Below, one piece after another: positions 7,188 to 11,627 of a stretch of DNA of 11,627 nt (position 1 is its first letter; each line of letters begins with the position of its first letter). Made by a program: the position numbers and the translations under genes. A model generated the notes under the pieces. It saw only the letters and a program-made list of their open reading frames with translations. It was not told the DNA's origin and did no database searches. Source of the DNA: Chloroflexota bacterium (GTDB lineage: Bacteria; Chloroflexota; Anaerolineae; Anaerolineales; Anaerolineaceae). The stretch spans positions 1-11,627 of the forward strand of contig DSBE01000045.1 of NCBI GenBank assembly GCA_011053085.1, in the 5' to 3' direction.

Positions 7188-7199
7188 ATTCTAATAATA
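7188..7199 (-). promoter_or_regulatory. Possible -10 region for the antiporter transcript
   Basis: Adjacent minus-strand hexamers TATTAT (7199-7194) and TAGAAT (7193-7188) each match TATAAT at four or more positions and sit just upstream of the structured leader. No good -35 lies at 16-18 bp; a TTGGCA at 7229-7224 is too far away. The transcription start is therefore only a guess, near 7180-7190. Confidence 0.3.
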
Positions 7200-7273
7200 A
7201 GGCATCTATGAAATAGTTGTTCTTGCCAAGGAAGTATTCTACGTGTAATTCCCGCCTTTGTCAATATCTGCAG

Positions 7274-7290
7274 GTTAATATCCGATTAAC
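7274..7290. repeat. Perfect inverted repeat GTTAAT-N5-ATTAAC, possible operator
   Basis: Two perfectly complementary 6-bp arms (7274-7279 and 7285-7290) flank ATCCG. The repeat lies 35 bp upstream of the acetyltransferase -35 and about 75 bp upstream of the proposed antiporter -10. The size and symmetry suit a dimeric regulator; no regulator gene is adjacent. An AT-rich 6-bp inverted repeat can occur by chance. Confidence 0.3.
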
Positions 7291-7325
7291 GAGGGCAGAA
7301 TTTTTATGATTTTTATAGACAGGTG

Positions 7326-7355
7326 TTGCCGTAGGCGGGTATCAACAGGTATAAT
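7326..7355 (+). promoter_or_regulatory. Promoter of the GNAT acetyltransferase gene
   Basis: TTGCCG at 7326-7331 (four of six bases of the -35 consensus) and a perfect TATAAT at 7350-7355 are 18 bp apart. Transcription would start near 7362, giving a leader of about 25 nt ahead of the ATG at 7387. This also argues against any upstream start for the gene. Confidence 0.65.
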
Positions 7356-7386
7356 ATGCCCATTACTGGTTCTGAAGGATAGCTGT

Positions 7387-7872
7387 ATGGACAATAAGAT
7401 CACGTACCACAACGATGAACGCCTGACGTTTGAGGAATACGCTGATTTCCTCACCCGCACCGACCTTGGCAATCAATATCCGCAAGAGGACTTCATGCAG
7501 CGCATACCGACCCTGCTGAAGAACTATGACGTGGGCATCACCGCGCGCGATGAACAGGGTGTGCTGCTGGGCGCCTGCCTGGGGGTGACGGACTTTGCCT
7601 ATTACCTGTTTGTCATTGATCTGGGGGTGGCGCGCGGTTATGAACGCAAGGGCATCGGCACACGCCTGATTCGCATGGCGCATGAGGCCGCCGGCGGCGA
7701 GCAGCGTATTTGTATGGTATTGGATGCTGCCACCGAAGCGCGCACCTTCTATGAGAAGGCGGGTTTTGAACACTGGCAGTCGATCATGGTGTATGACCGC
7801 GAACCGTGGACAGAAATGCAGCTGACGCCGGAGAAACTGGCGCAGTTCAAAAAGCAAGCCCACCAAGATTAA
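7387..7872 (+). CDS. GNAT-family N-acetyltransferase
   Basis: The product has 161 residues. The start at 7387 has AAGGA (7375-7379) at proper spacing; an open frame extends upstream to an ATG at 7306, but that would place coding sequence over the promoter. The acetyl-CoA-binding motif A is visible as IDLGVARGYERKGIGTRLI (residues 77-95), with the pyrophosphate loop ERKGIG. Motif B reads AATEARTFYEKAGF (114-127), the usual final strand-helix of GNAT enzymes. These cytosolic enzymes transfer an acetyl group from acetyl-CoA to an amine. The substrate cannot be deduced: the N-terminal helix region (12-45) is not distinctive and the neighbours give no pathway clue. The gene is monocistronic and faces the PspC pair tail to tail. 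Confidence 0.85.
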   Translation: MDNKITYHNDERLTFEEYADFLTRTDLGNQYPQEDFMQRIPTLLKNYDVGITARDEQGVLLGACLGVTDFAYYLFVIDLGVARGYERKGIGTRLIRMAHEAAGGEQRICMVLDAATEARTFYEKAGFEHWQSIMVYDREPWTEMQLTPEKLAQFKKQAHQD

Positions 7873-7883
7873 TTCTCATTCAA

Positions 7884-7924
7884 TAAAACAAAAAACCAGC
7901 CGCAGGTTCCCCTTCGGTCGGGTT
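7884..7924 (-). terminator. Probable terminator of the pyrG-pspC block
   Basis: On the minus strand, AACCCGACCG (7924-7915) pairs imperfectly (one mismatch, one bulge) with CGGCTGGTT (7902-7894), followed directly by a T-rich tract extending to about 7882. It lies about 25 bp past the last PspC stop. The plus strand has no T-tract after the hairpin, so it probably does not serve the acetyltransferase gene. Confidence 0.55.
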
Positions 7925-7947
7925 CTCTACTGTTGTAAAAGTGATTG

Positions 7948-8136
7948 TCAGGGTTCGAGCGGGATGATGACCCACAGGATCAGATATACCCAGAAGCCGA
8001 TCGTGCCGGTCAGGAACAGGATCACCGCCAGCAGGCGGATCAGACTGGCATCCAGCCCGAAGAACTGCGCCAGACCAGCGCACACCCCGCCCAGAAAATA
8101 ATCATCGCGTGAACGGTAGAGGCGCTGTTCAGTCAT
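7948..8136 (-). CDS. PspC-domain small membrane protein (second of pair)
   Basis: The product has 62 residues. I chose the ATG at 8136 because it is preceded by a full AGGAGGT ribosome binding site six bases upstream; a longer frame to 8169 adds 11 residues and lacks such a site. The sequence is almost entirely one PspC domain: LYRSRDDYFLGGVCAGLAQFFGLDASLIR is landmark (kept here only as the family signature in parts: GGVCAGL, then D-x-S-L-I-R), followed by one long hydrophobic segment ending LWVIIPLEP. PspC domains are found in phage-shock and envelope-stress proteins; stand-alone versions of this size are common and poorly characterised. Its start overlaps the stop of the upstream paralogue by 8 bp, so translation is probably coupled. 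Confidence 0.85.
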   Translation of the reverse strand: MTEQRLYRSRDDYFLGGVCAGLAQFFGLDASLIRLLAVILFLTGTIGFWVYLILWVIIPLEP

Positions 8137-8392
8137 GGTTGACCTCCTCGTCGTCGAGGGGCTGCGCATCGATCACTGCGCGGCGCGCCTGAACGCTGTC
8201 GACGGGTTCGGGCGGCACAATGATCCACATGATCAAATACAGCCAGAAACCGAAGGAAGCCGTCAGGAACATCACCACGAAAATGAGGCGCACAATGGTG
8301 GGGTCAAGGTCCACATAATCACCCAGACCGGCGCACACGCCGCCCAGCATGACATTGGATTGAGACCGGTATAGTTTTTTGTTTTGATTCAT
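8129..8392 (-). CDS. PspC-domain small membrane protein (first of pair)
   Basis: The product has 87 residues. The start has GAGGAG about seven bases upstream. The PspC domain covers residues 5-63: KLYRS, LGGVCAGLGDYVDLDPTIVR, then a hydrophobic stretch ending LIMWIIVPPEP. It differs from its neighbour by a hydrophilic acidic tail of about 24 residues (VDSVQARR to EEVNHD), likely on the cytosolic side. The two proteins are clear paralogues and probably arose by tandem duplication; they may form a heteromer. The gene lies 74 bp downstream of pyrG on the same strand with no clear terminator between, so read-through from pyrG is plausible. A GATAAT hexamer at 8434-8429 could give a separate promoter but has no good -35. 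Confidence 0.85.
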   Translation of the reverse strand: MNQNKKLYRSQSNVMLGGVCAGLGDYVDLDPTIVRLIFVVMFLTASFGFWLYLIMWIIVPPEPVDSVQARRAVIDAQPLDDEEVNHD

Positions 8393-8466
8393 CGTTACAC
8401 TCCTCTGTTTGCGTTTTCTTCATTCGCCATTATCTACGCAGGAGCGGTGGTTTGGTTGCAAACGGG

Positions 8467-10113
8467 CTAATCGAAGTCCGGCGGCACTTCCAGGTTGCCG
8501 CAGCAGATCTGGTTGATTTCGCAAGCGGTGCGGATGAATTCGCGGAAGAGCGGGTGTGGGCGGGTGGGGCGCGACAGGAATTCGGGATGGAACTGACTGG
8601 CGACCATGAAGGGATGATCGACTAACTCGATAACCTCCACCAGGCGGCCATCGGGCGACATTCCCGCGAAGCGCATGCCGTTCTCTTCGAAAGGTTTGCG
8701 GTAGGCGTTGTTGAATTCGAAGCGGTGGCGGTGGCGTTCATCGATGCGTTCAACCCCGTAGGCGCGGCGCGAGATGCTGCCTTCCTGCAATTCGCAGGGG
8801 TAAAGCCCCAGGCGCATGGTGCCGCCCTTGTCGGTGATGTGCTGCTGGTCGGGCATCAACGAGATGACCGGGTGGGCGGTGTTGGGGTCGAATTCGGTCG
8901 AATTGGCGTCCTCGGTGTCATTGATGTGACGGGCGAACTCGATGCACATGGTTTGCATGCCCAGGCACAGGCCCAGATAGGGCACCTTATGTTCGCGCGC
9001 ATAACGGCTGGCAGCGATCTTGCCCTCGATGCCGCGCTGGCCGAAACCGCCCGGCACAACGATGCCATGCGCGGATTGCACCAGCCCCCATCCGCGCGAG
9101 CGTTCCAGGTCGGCGGAATGCACCCAGCTCAGGTCAAGTTCCACGCCCAGATGCAGGCAGGCATGTTCTAATGCCTCGCGTACACTGATATAGGCATCCT
9201 GTAGTTCGATATACTTGCCTACCAGCGCGATCTTGACCTTTGGTTTTTCTTTGTGAATCTGTTTACTGAGCCAGTGCCAGCCTTCCATGCCAGCAGATTG
9301 GCGCGATTCCAGTCCGAAGTGCTGGATGATGTATTCGCCGACCTTAGCCTCTTCCAGTTTGATGGGCACGTCATAGAGGCTGTCAGCGGTTTCCATGGGC
9401 ACCACAGCATTGATGTCGACATCACAGAAAGCGGCGATCTTTTCGCACAGGTCATGGGTGACCTCGTGGTCGCTGCGCGCAATGATCATATCAGGTGAAA
9501 TACCCACCGAACGCAGCTGGCGCACGGAGTGCTGGGTGGGTTTGGTTTTTAATTCCTTGGTGGCTGCCAGGTACACCAGCCAGGTGACATGAATGTAGAA
9601 GGTGTTCTCACGCCCCAGGTTCGAGCGCAACTGGCGCAGCGTTTCCAGGAACGGTTCACTTTCGATGTCACCGACTGTGCCGCCGACCTCGCACAGCACG
9701 ATTTCTGCACCGGTGGTCTGCGCCACCTGCTGGATGCGGCGTTTGATCTCGTTGGTGACATGCGGGATAGTCTGGATGGTGCCGCCCAGATAATCGCCAT
9801 GGCGCTCACGGCTGATCACTTCGGCATACACCTGTCCGGTGGTGACATTGCAGACTTTGTTGAGGCGGATGTCGGCAAAGCGTTCGTAATGCCCCAGGTC
9901 GAGGTCAGTTTCAGCGCCATCATCCAGCACAAACACCTCACCATGCTGGTAGGGGCTCATCGTGCCGGGATCGACGTTGATGTAAGGATCCAGCTTCTGG
10001 ATGGCGACTTTGAAACCGTGCGACTTGAGCAAGCGCCCCAGTGCGGCGGCTGTCACGCCTTTGCCGACCGAACTGACCACACCCCCGGTTAAAAACACGT
10101 ATTTTGTCTGCAT
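8467..10113 (-). CDS. pyrG: CTP synthase
   Basis: The product has 548 residues, the usual length for bacterial PyrG. The ATG at 10113 is preceded by GAGAGGTGA at good spacing; an in-frame ATG at 10137 lies upstream of that site. The enzyme makes CTP from UTP, ATP and glutamine-derived ammonia in the cytosol, the last step of de novo pyrimidine nucleotide synthesis. The N-terminal amidoligase domain begins YVFLTGGVVSSVGKGVTAA, with the P-loop at residues 14-21 and Lys18. The C-terminal class I glutamine amidotransferase domain has the nucleophile Cys383 in GLCLGMQ and the catalytic pair His509 and Glu511 in FHPEF. All key residues are present, so it should be functional. It follows the S1 gene but is separated from it by an intrinsic terminator, and is followed by the PspC pair. 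Confidence 0.97.
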   Translation of the reverse strand: MQTKYVFLTGGVVSSVGKGVTAAALGRLLKSHGFKVAIQKLDPYINVDPGTMSPYQHGEVFVLDDGAETDLDLGHYERFADIRLNKVCNVTTGQVYAEVISRERHGDYLGGTIQTIPHVTNEIKRRIQQVAQTTGAEIVLCEVGGTVGDIESEPFLETLRQLRSNLGRENTFYIHVTWLVYLAATKELKTKPTQHSVRQLRSVGISPDMIIARSDHEVTHDLCEKIAAFCDVDINAVVPMETADSLYDVPIKLEEAKVGEYIIQHFGLESRQSAGMEGWHWLSKQIHKEKPKVKIALVGKYIELQDAYISVREALEHACLHLGVELDLSWVHSADLERSRGWGLVQSAHGIVVPGGFGQRGIEGKIAASRYAREHKVPYLGLCLGMQTMCIEFARHINDTEDANSTEFDPNTAHPVISLMPDQQHITDKGGTMRLGLYPCELQEGSISRRAYGVERIDERHRHRFEFNNAYRKPFEENGMRFAGMSPDGRLVEVIELVDHPFMVASQFHPEFLSRPTRPHPLFREFIRTACEINQICCGNLEVPPDFD

Positions 10114-10128
10114 GCTGTCACCTCTCTC

Positions 10129-10138
10129 CATTATCATA
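10129..10138 (-). promoter_or_regulatory. pyrG: Possible -10 element of pyrG
   Basis: The minus strand reads TATGATAAT just upstream of the pyrG ribosome binding site, offering overlapping TATGAT and GATAAT hexamers. The matching -35 is poor (TTCTTT at a 17-bp spacing) and overlaps the T-tract of the preceding terminator. Transcription would start very close to the start codon. Confidence 0.35.
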
Positions 10139-10151
10139 CTTGCTTTGTGCT

Positions 10152-10193
10152 GTTAAAAGAAGCAGGGAGGGCTGATGTTCCAGCGCCTCCCTG
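10152..10193 (-). terminator. Intrinsic terminator downstream of the S1-domain gene
   Basis: On the minus strand, CAGGGAGG (10193-10186), a bulged C, GCTG, a 6-nt loop, CAGC and CCTCCCTG (10170-10163) form a 12-bp stem, followed by CTTCTTTT. It lies between the S1 gene stop and the pyrG start and should separate the two transcripts. Confidence 0.85.
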
Positions 10194-10258
10194 TTGTCTG
10201 GCTATTGTCTTTTGTGATGAGTTCTGTGCTTCATCATCATCGACATGCGTCGTCTTCC

Positions 10259-11098
10259 TTACTTTTGATCCGAGCGGCTGCCCAGTGTGCGTGACAGGAT
10301 GTCATCCTGCGCGCTCTGGTCTTTGGCGCGTTTGCCGCTCTTGGAATCTTTATCACCGTTAGAAGCTCCTTCCATGGCGGCGCGCAAAGCGGCTGCCATA
10401 GCGGTATCAGTTTCATCAACCGGTTCGTTGACTTCCTTCAGTGCCTGTTTCACATTGGTCTGTTTTTCACGACGTGGGCGCCGTCCGCCGCCTCCGCGGT
10501 ACCCGCCGCGGTCATTGCTGCCACGGTCGCGGCCCTGATAAGAATCGGGCTGCTCAGCATAATCATCTGAGGGTTCGGGGGCTTCTTGCAGCGCTTTGAT
10601 ACTGAGCTTGATCTGACGCTTGCGGCGGTCTGATTCAAGCACCTGCACTTCGACTTCCTGCCCTTCTTTGAGGACATCGCCGGTGGTTTTGATGTAGCCA
10701 TGAGCGATCTCAGAGATGTGCACCAAGCCGGGGCGTTCTGCGCCGATTTCTACAAAAGCGCCAAAGGTTTCCAAACGCACCACGGTGCCTTTGACGACCA
10801 TACCGTCTTCGATCTTGCGCCAGGGCAGTTTGACCGGTTTAAGCATGGTCAACTGAATGACATCTTTGGTTACACGTTTTACGTAGGCTTCAATTTCTTG
10901 ATCTACAGAGAGAACGTCTTCTACCTTTTTGATCGGTTCTTTACCGGGGGTTTCTAATTGTGACACATGCAGTACAGCCGGTTTTTCTGTACCGATATCA
11001 ACCAGGGCTGCTGCCAGGCTGATCTTCTTGACAGTACCTTTAACCGTCTGTCCAGGTTCTAATTCTTGTGGTTGTGTTGTCATGACGCTATCGTCCAT
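10259..11098 (-). CDS. RNA-binding protein with two S1 domains and an RGG-type tail
   Basis: The product has 279 residues. The ATG at 11098 has GGGAG six bases upstream; a second in-frame ATG at 11083 is less well placed. Two S1 (OB-fold) domains are visible: residues 14-86 (PGQTVKGTVKKISLAAALVD) and 97-170 (GMVVKGTVVRLETFGAFVEI, then GLVHISEI). The second is closer to the consensus. Residues 188-211 are rich in Arg and Gly (RGGYRGGGGRRPRR), a composition seen in RNA-binding disordered tails, and the rest of the C-terminus is charged and probably disordered. S1 domains bind single-stranded RNA; this protein is shorter than ribosomal protein S1 (four to six domains), so it is better named an S1-domain RNA-binding protein. 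It has its own strong promoter and terminator, fitting high, independent expression. A role in translation or RNA turnover is inferred. Confidence 0.85.
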   Translation of the reverse strand: MDDSVMTTQPQELEPGQTVKGTVKKISLAAALVDIGTEKPAVLHVSQLETPGKEPIKKVEDVLSVDQEIEAYVKRVTKDVIQLTMLKPVKLPWRKIEDGMVVKGTVVRLETFGAFVEIGAERPGLVHISEIAHGYIKTTGDVLKEGQEVEVQVLESDRRKRQIKLSIKALQEAPEPSDDYAEQPDSYQGRDRGSNDRGGYRGGGGRRPRREKQTNVKQALKEVNEPVDETDTAMAAALRAAMEGASNGDKDSKSGKRAKDQSAQDDILSRTLGSRSDQK

Positions 11099-11133
11099 CG
11101 CGTTCTCCCAATTGTTGGATTTGCCAAGGATGA

Positions 11134-11162
11134 ATTATAACGCTGTGACTATGAACTGTCAA
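11134..11162 (-). promoter_or_regulatory. Full-consensus promoter of the S1-domain gene
   Basis: On the minus strand TTGACA (11162-11157) and TATAAT (11139-11134) are exact consensus hexamers separated by exactly 17 bp. Transcription should start near 11127, giving a leader of about 29 nt with the ribosome binding site at 11109-11105. A match this complete predicts strong sigma-70-type expression. Confidence 0.85.
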
Positions 11163-11187
11163 ACCGCGTTCCTTCACCTCAGCGCTT

Positions 11188-11196
11188 ATTATAACG
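11188..11196 (-). promoter_or_regulatory. Second -10-like element repeating CGTTATAAT
   Basis: The nonamer CGTTATAAT of the S1 promoter (11142-11134) recurs exactly 54 bp upstream at 11196-11188 on the same strand. No TTGACA-like hexamer is found at 16-18 bp, so a second promoter is uncertain. Confidence 0.3.
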
Positions 11197-11436
11197 TGAA
11201 ATTCGATGTCTGACCGGACCAAATTCCCTGTTCTGTGAGGACATTAATCATGCAATGACAATAGATGGGGATGGTTGTTCAGGTTACGCAAGCGGTTGTT
11301 GCTTGGCGAGGATGATCTACTCTCTTTTTTCTGACAATCCGCCTTCATTTATTGAAAAAGACTTCCTGCCGCTGGTTTTTCTGGTATCGTTGTAGGTAAC
11401 TTAATTTTGCCAAAAACATTGTGAAAGGTGCTGACG

Positions 11437-11627
11437 ATGCCCTCTAAAGAATTGCTTTTCTCCGTTTTCCGCCACGAAACCACCTCACAGGTGCCGTGGG
11501 TGCCGTTTGCCGGGGTGCATGCTGGCAAGTTAAAGGGCTACTCCGGCAGCGAAATGCTGACCGATGCCGACAAGTTGTATGACTCGTTGATGGAAGTGCA
11601 CCGGGTGTATGACCCCGACGGCATGCC
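11437..11627 (+). CDS. Uroporphyrinogen decarboxylase-family protein, N-terminal part (3' end outside window)
   Basis: The ATG at 11437 follows AAAGGTG (11424-11430) at good spacing. Only 63 complete codons are in the window. The start MPSKELLFSVFRHETTSQVP resembles the opening helix and the R/Q-V/P-W-x-P-F turn of the UroD/MtaA fold, followed by AGVHAGKLKGYSGSEMLTDA and the pair DSLMEV and YDPDGMP typical of the family's first strand-helix units. Many members in anaerobes are not haem enzymes but cobalamin-dependent methyltransferases acting on methoxylated or methylated compounds. The catalytic part is missing here, so the substrate cannot be assigned. It is transcribed divergently from the S1 gene. 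Confidence 0.7.
   Translation, partial: MPSKELLFSVFRHETTSQVPWVPFAGVHAGKLKGYSGSEMLTDADKLYDSLMEVHRVYDPDGM

Larger units (their letters stand above)
7036..7190 (-). ncRNA. Candidate riboswitch / attenuation leader of the antiporter gene
   Basis: Upstream of the terminator, CCGCAGUU (7140-7133) is perfectly complementary to AACUGCGG (7053-7046), which contains most of the terminator's 3' arm, so the two could form an 8-bp antiterminator. The same upstream segment lies within a possible nested fold: outer stem CCGGUU/AACCGG (7155-7150 with 7096-7091), middle stem UAGC/GCUA (7143-7140 with 7118-7115) and inner hairpin CCGC/GCGG (7131-7128 with 7123-7120). Formation of the middle stem would compete with the antiterminator. 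I do not recognise a known aptamer; the sequence lacks the conserved blocks I know for yybP-ykoY, M-box or fluoride riboswitches. A cation sensed by the leader would be logical for this gene but is inferred only. Confidence 0.5.
7007..7386. other. 380-bp divergent intergenic region
   Basis: This gap between the antiporter (-) and the acetyltransferase (+) holds no convincing protein gene. On the minus strand its left part is the proposed attenuation leader. In the centre (7184-7220) it is AT-rich. On the right are an inverted repeat at 7274-7290 and the plus-strand acetyltransferase promoter. The stretch 7205-7270 shows nothing I can name. Confidence 0.6.
11099..11436. other. 338-bp divergent intergenic region
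   Basis: The left end carries the S1 gene promoter. From about 11215 to 11420 I see no gene, no known riboswitch consensus and no convincing plus-strand promoter for the gene at 11437; TTGAAA at 11352-11357 has no -10 at usual spacing. A 5-bp hairpin (11289-11293 with 11301-11305) is too small to interpret. Confidence 0.5.

Noticed and set aside
7200..7260. Partial likeness to yybP-ykoY riboswitch ends (minus-strand CAAAGG and GGCAAGA)
   Set aside because: The conserved GGGGAGUAG block, the internal loop and the closing CCUUUG pairing are missing, and the span is too short.
7306..7386. N-terminal extension of the GNAT gene
   Set aside because: It would run over the TATAAT box at 7350-7355, has no ribosome binding site and adds residues unlike any GNAT N-terminus.
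8134..8169. Longer start for the second PspC protein
   Set aside because: The internal ATG at 8136 has a perfect AGGAGGT site, while the upstream ATG has none and the added residues are only the antisense-like reading of the neighbour's tail in another frame.
8445..8466. Possible terminator after pyrG (minus-strand GTTTG-CAAC-CAAAC)
   Set aside because: Only a 5-bp stem with no T-tract, so it is unlikely to stop transcription.
9589..10092. Long plus-strand open frame opposite pyrG
   Set aside because: It is the antisense of a highly conserved gene; it has no ribosome binding site and no recognisable domain.
11288..11331. Hairpin followed by a T-run before the UroD-family gene
   Set aside because: The 5-bp stem is about 20 nt away from the T-run, so it is not an intrinsic terminator.
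1..11627. Mobile element, CRISPR, tRNA or rRNA
   Set aside because: No transposase or integrase, direct-repeat array, tRNA cloverleaf or rRNA-like stretch was seen on either strand.

Overview
This is a bacterial chromosome segment of moderate GC content. The gene content suggests the phylum Chloroflexota, probably Anaerolineae-like. The main pointers are a zinc-ribbon/class III cyclase/ATPase/TPR mega-protein, an acidic-stalk LysM lipoprotein, tandem PspC mini-proteins, and a uroporphyrinogen-decarboxylase-family (corrinoid methyltransferase-like) N-terminus. The lineage is an inference from gene families, not a phylogenetic result. No tRNA, rRNA, CRISPR array, insertion sequence or prophage gene was seen, so this is a housekeeping/signalling neighbourhood rather than a mobile island.

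Layout. Positions 1-622 hold the 3' end of a GAF-domain protein (+). Positions 810-1463 hold a LysM lipoprotein (+), which shares a bidirectional hairpin terminator with the convergent 1260-residue cyclase/ATPase/TPR protein (-, 1553-5335). A short divergent region with a 28-bp near-palindromic double promoter separates that gene from a Nudix hydrolase of the ADP-ribose pyrophosphatase type (+, 5423-5953). The Nudix gene converges with a CaCA-family cation/proton or Na+/Ca2+ antiporter (-, 5972-7006). The 380-bp gap at 7007-7386 is the most interesting stretch. On the minus strand it carries a strong intrinsic terminator just upstream of the antiporter start, plus an upstream 8-nt segment perfectly complementary to the terminator's 3' arm. 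This looks like a transcription-attenuation leader (riboswitch or peptide-controlled). On the plus strand it carries the promoter of a GNAT acetyltransferase (7387-7872).

The block 7948-11098 is all minus strand. In transcription order it contains a two-S1-domain RNA-binding protein with an RGG-type tail, an intrinsic terminator, pyrG (CTP synthase), and two overlapping PspC-domain membrane mini-proteins followed by a probable terminator. The S1 gene has a textbook TTGACA-N17-TATAAT promoter. Divergently at 11437 begins a uroporphyrinogen decarboxylase-family protein cut by the window end.

How the genes relate: most are independent transcription units separated by recognisable terminators or divergent promoters, so no single pathway is encoded here. 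Points worth checking are the antiporter leader, the cyclase whose transition-state Asn and Walker B Asp are both substituted, and the symmetric divergent promoter.
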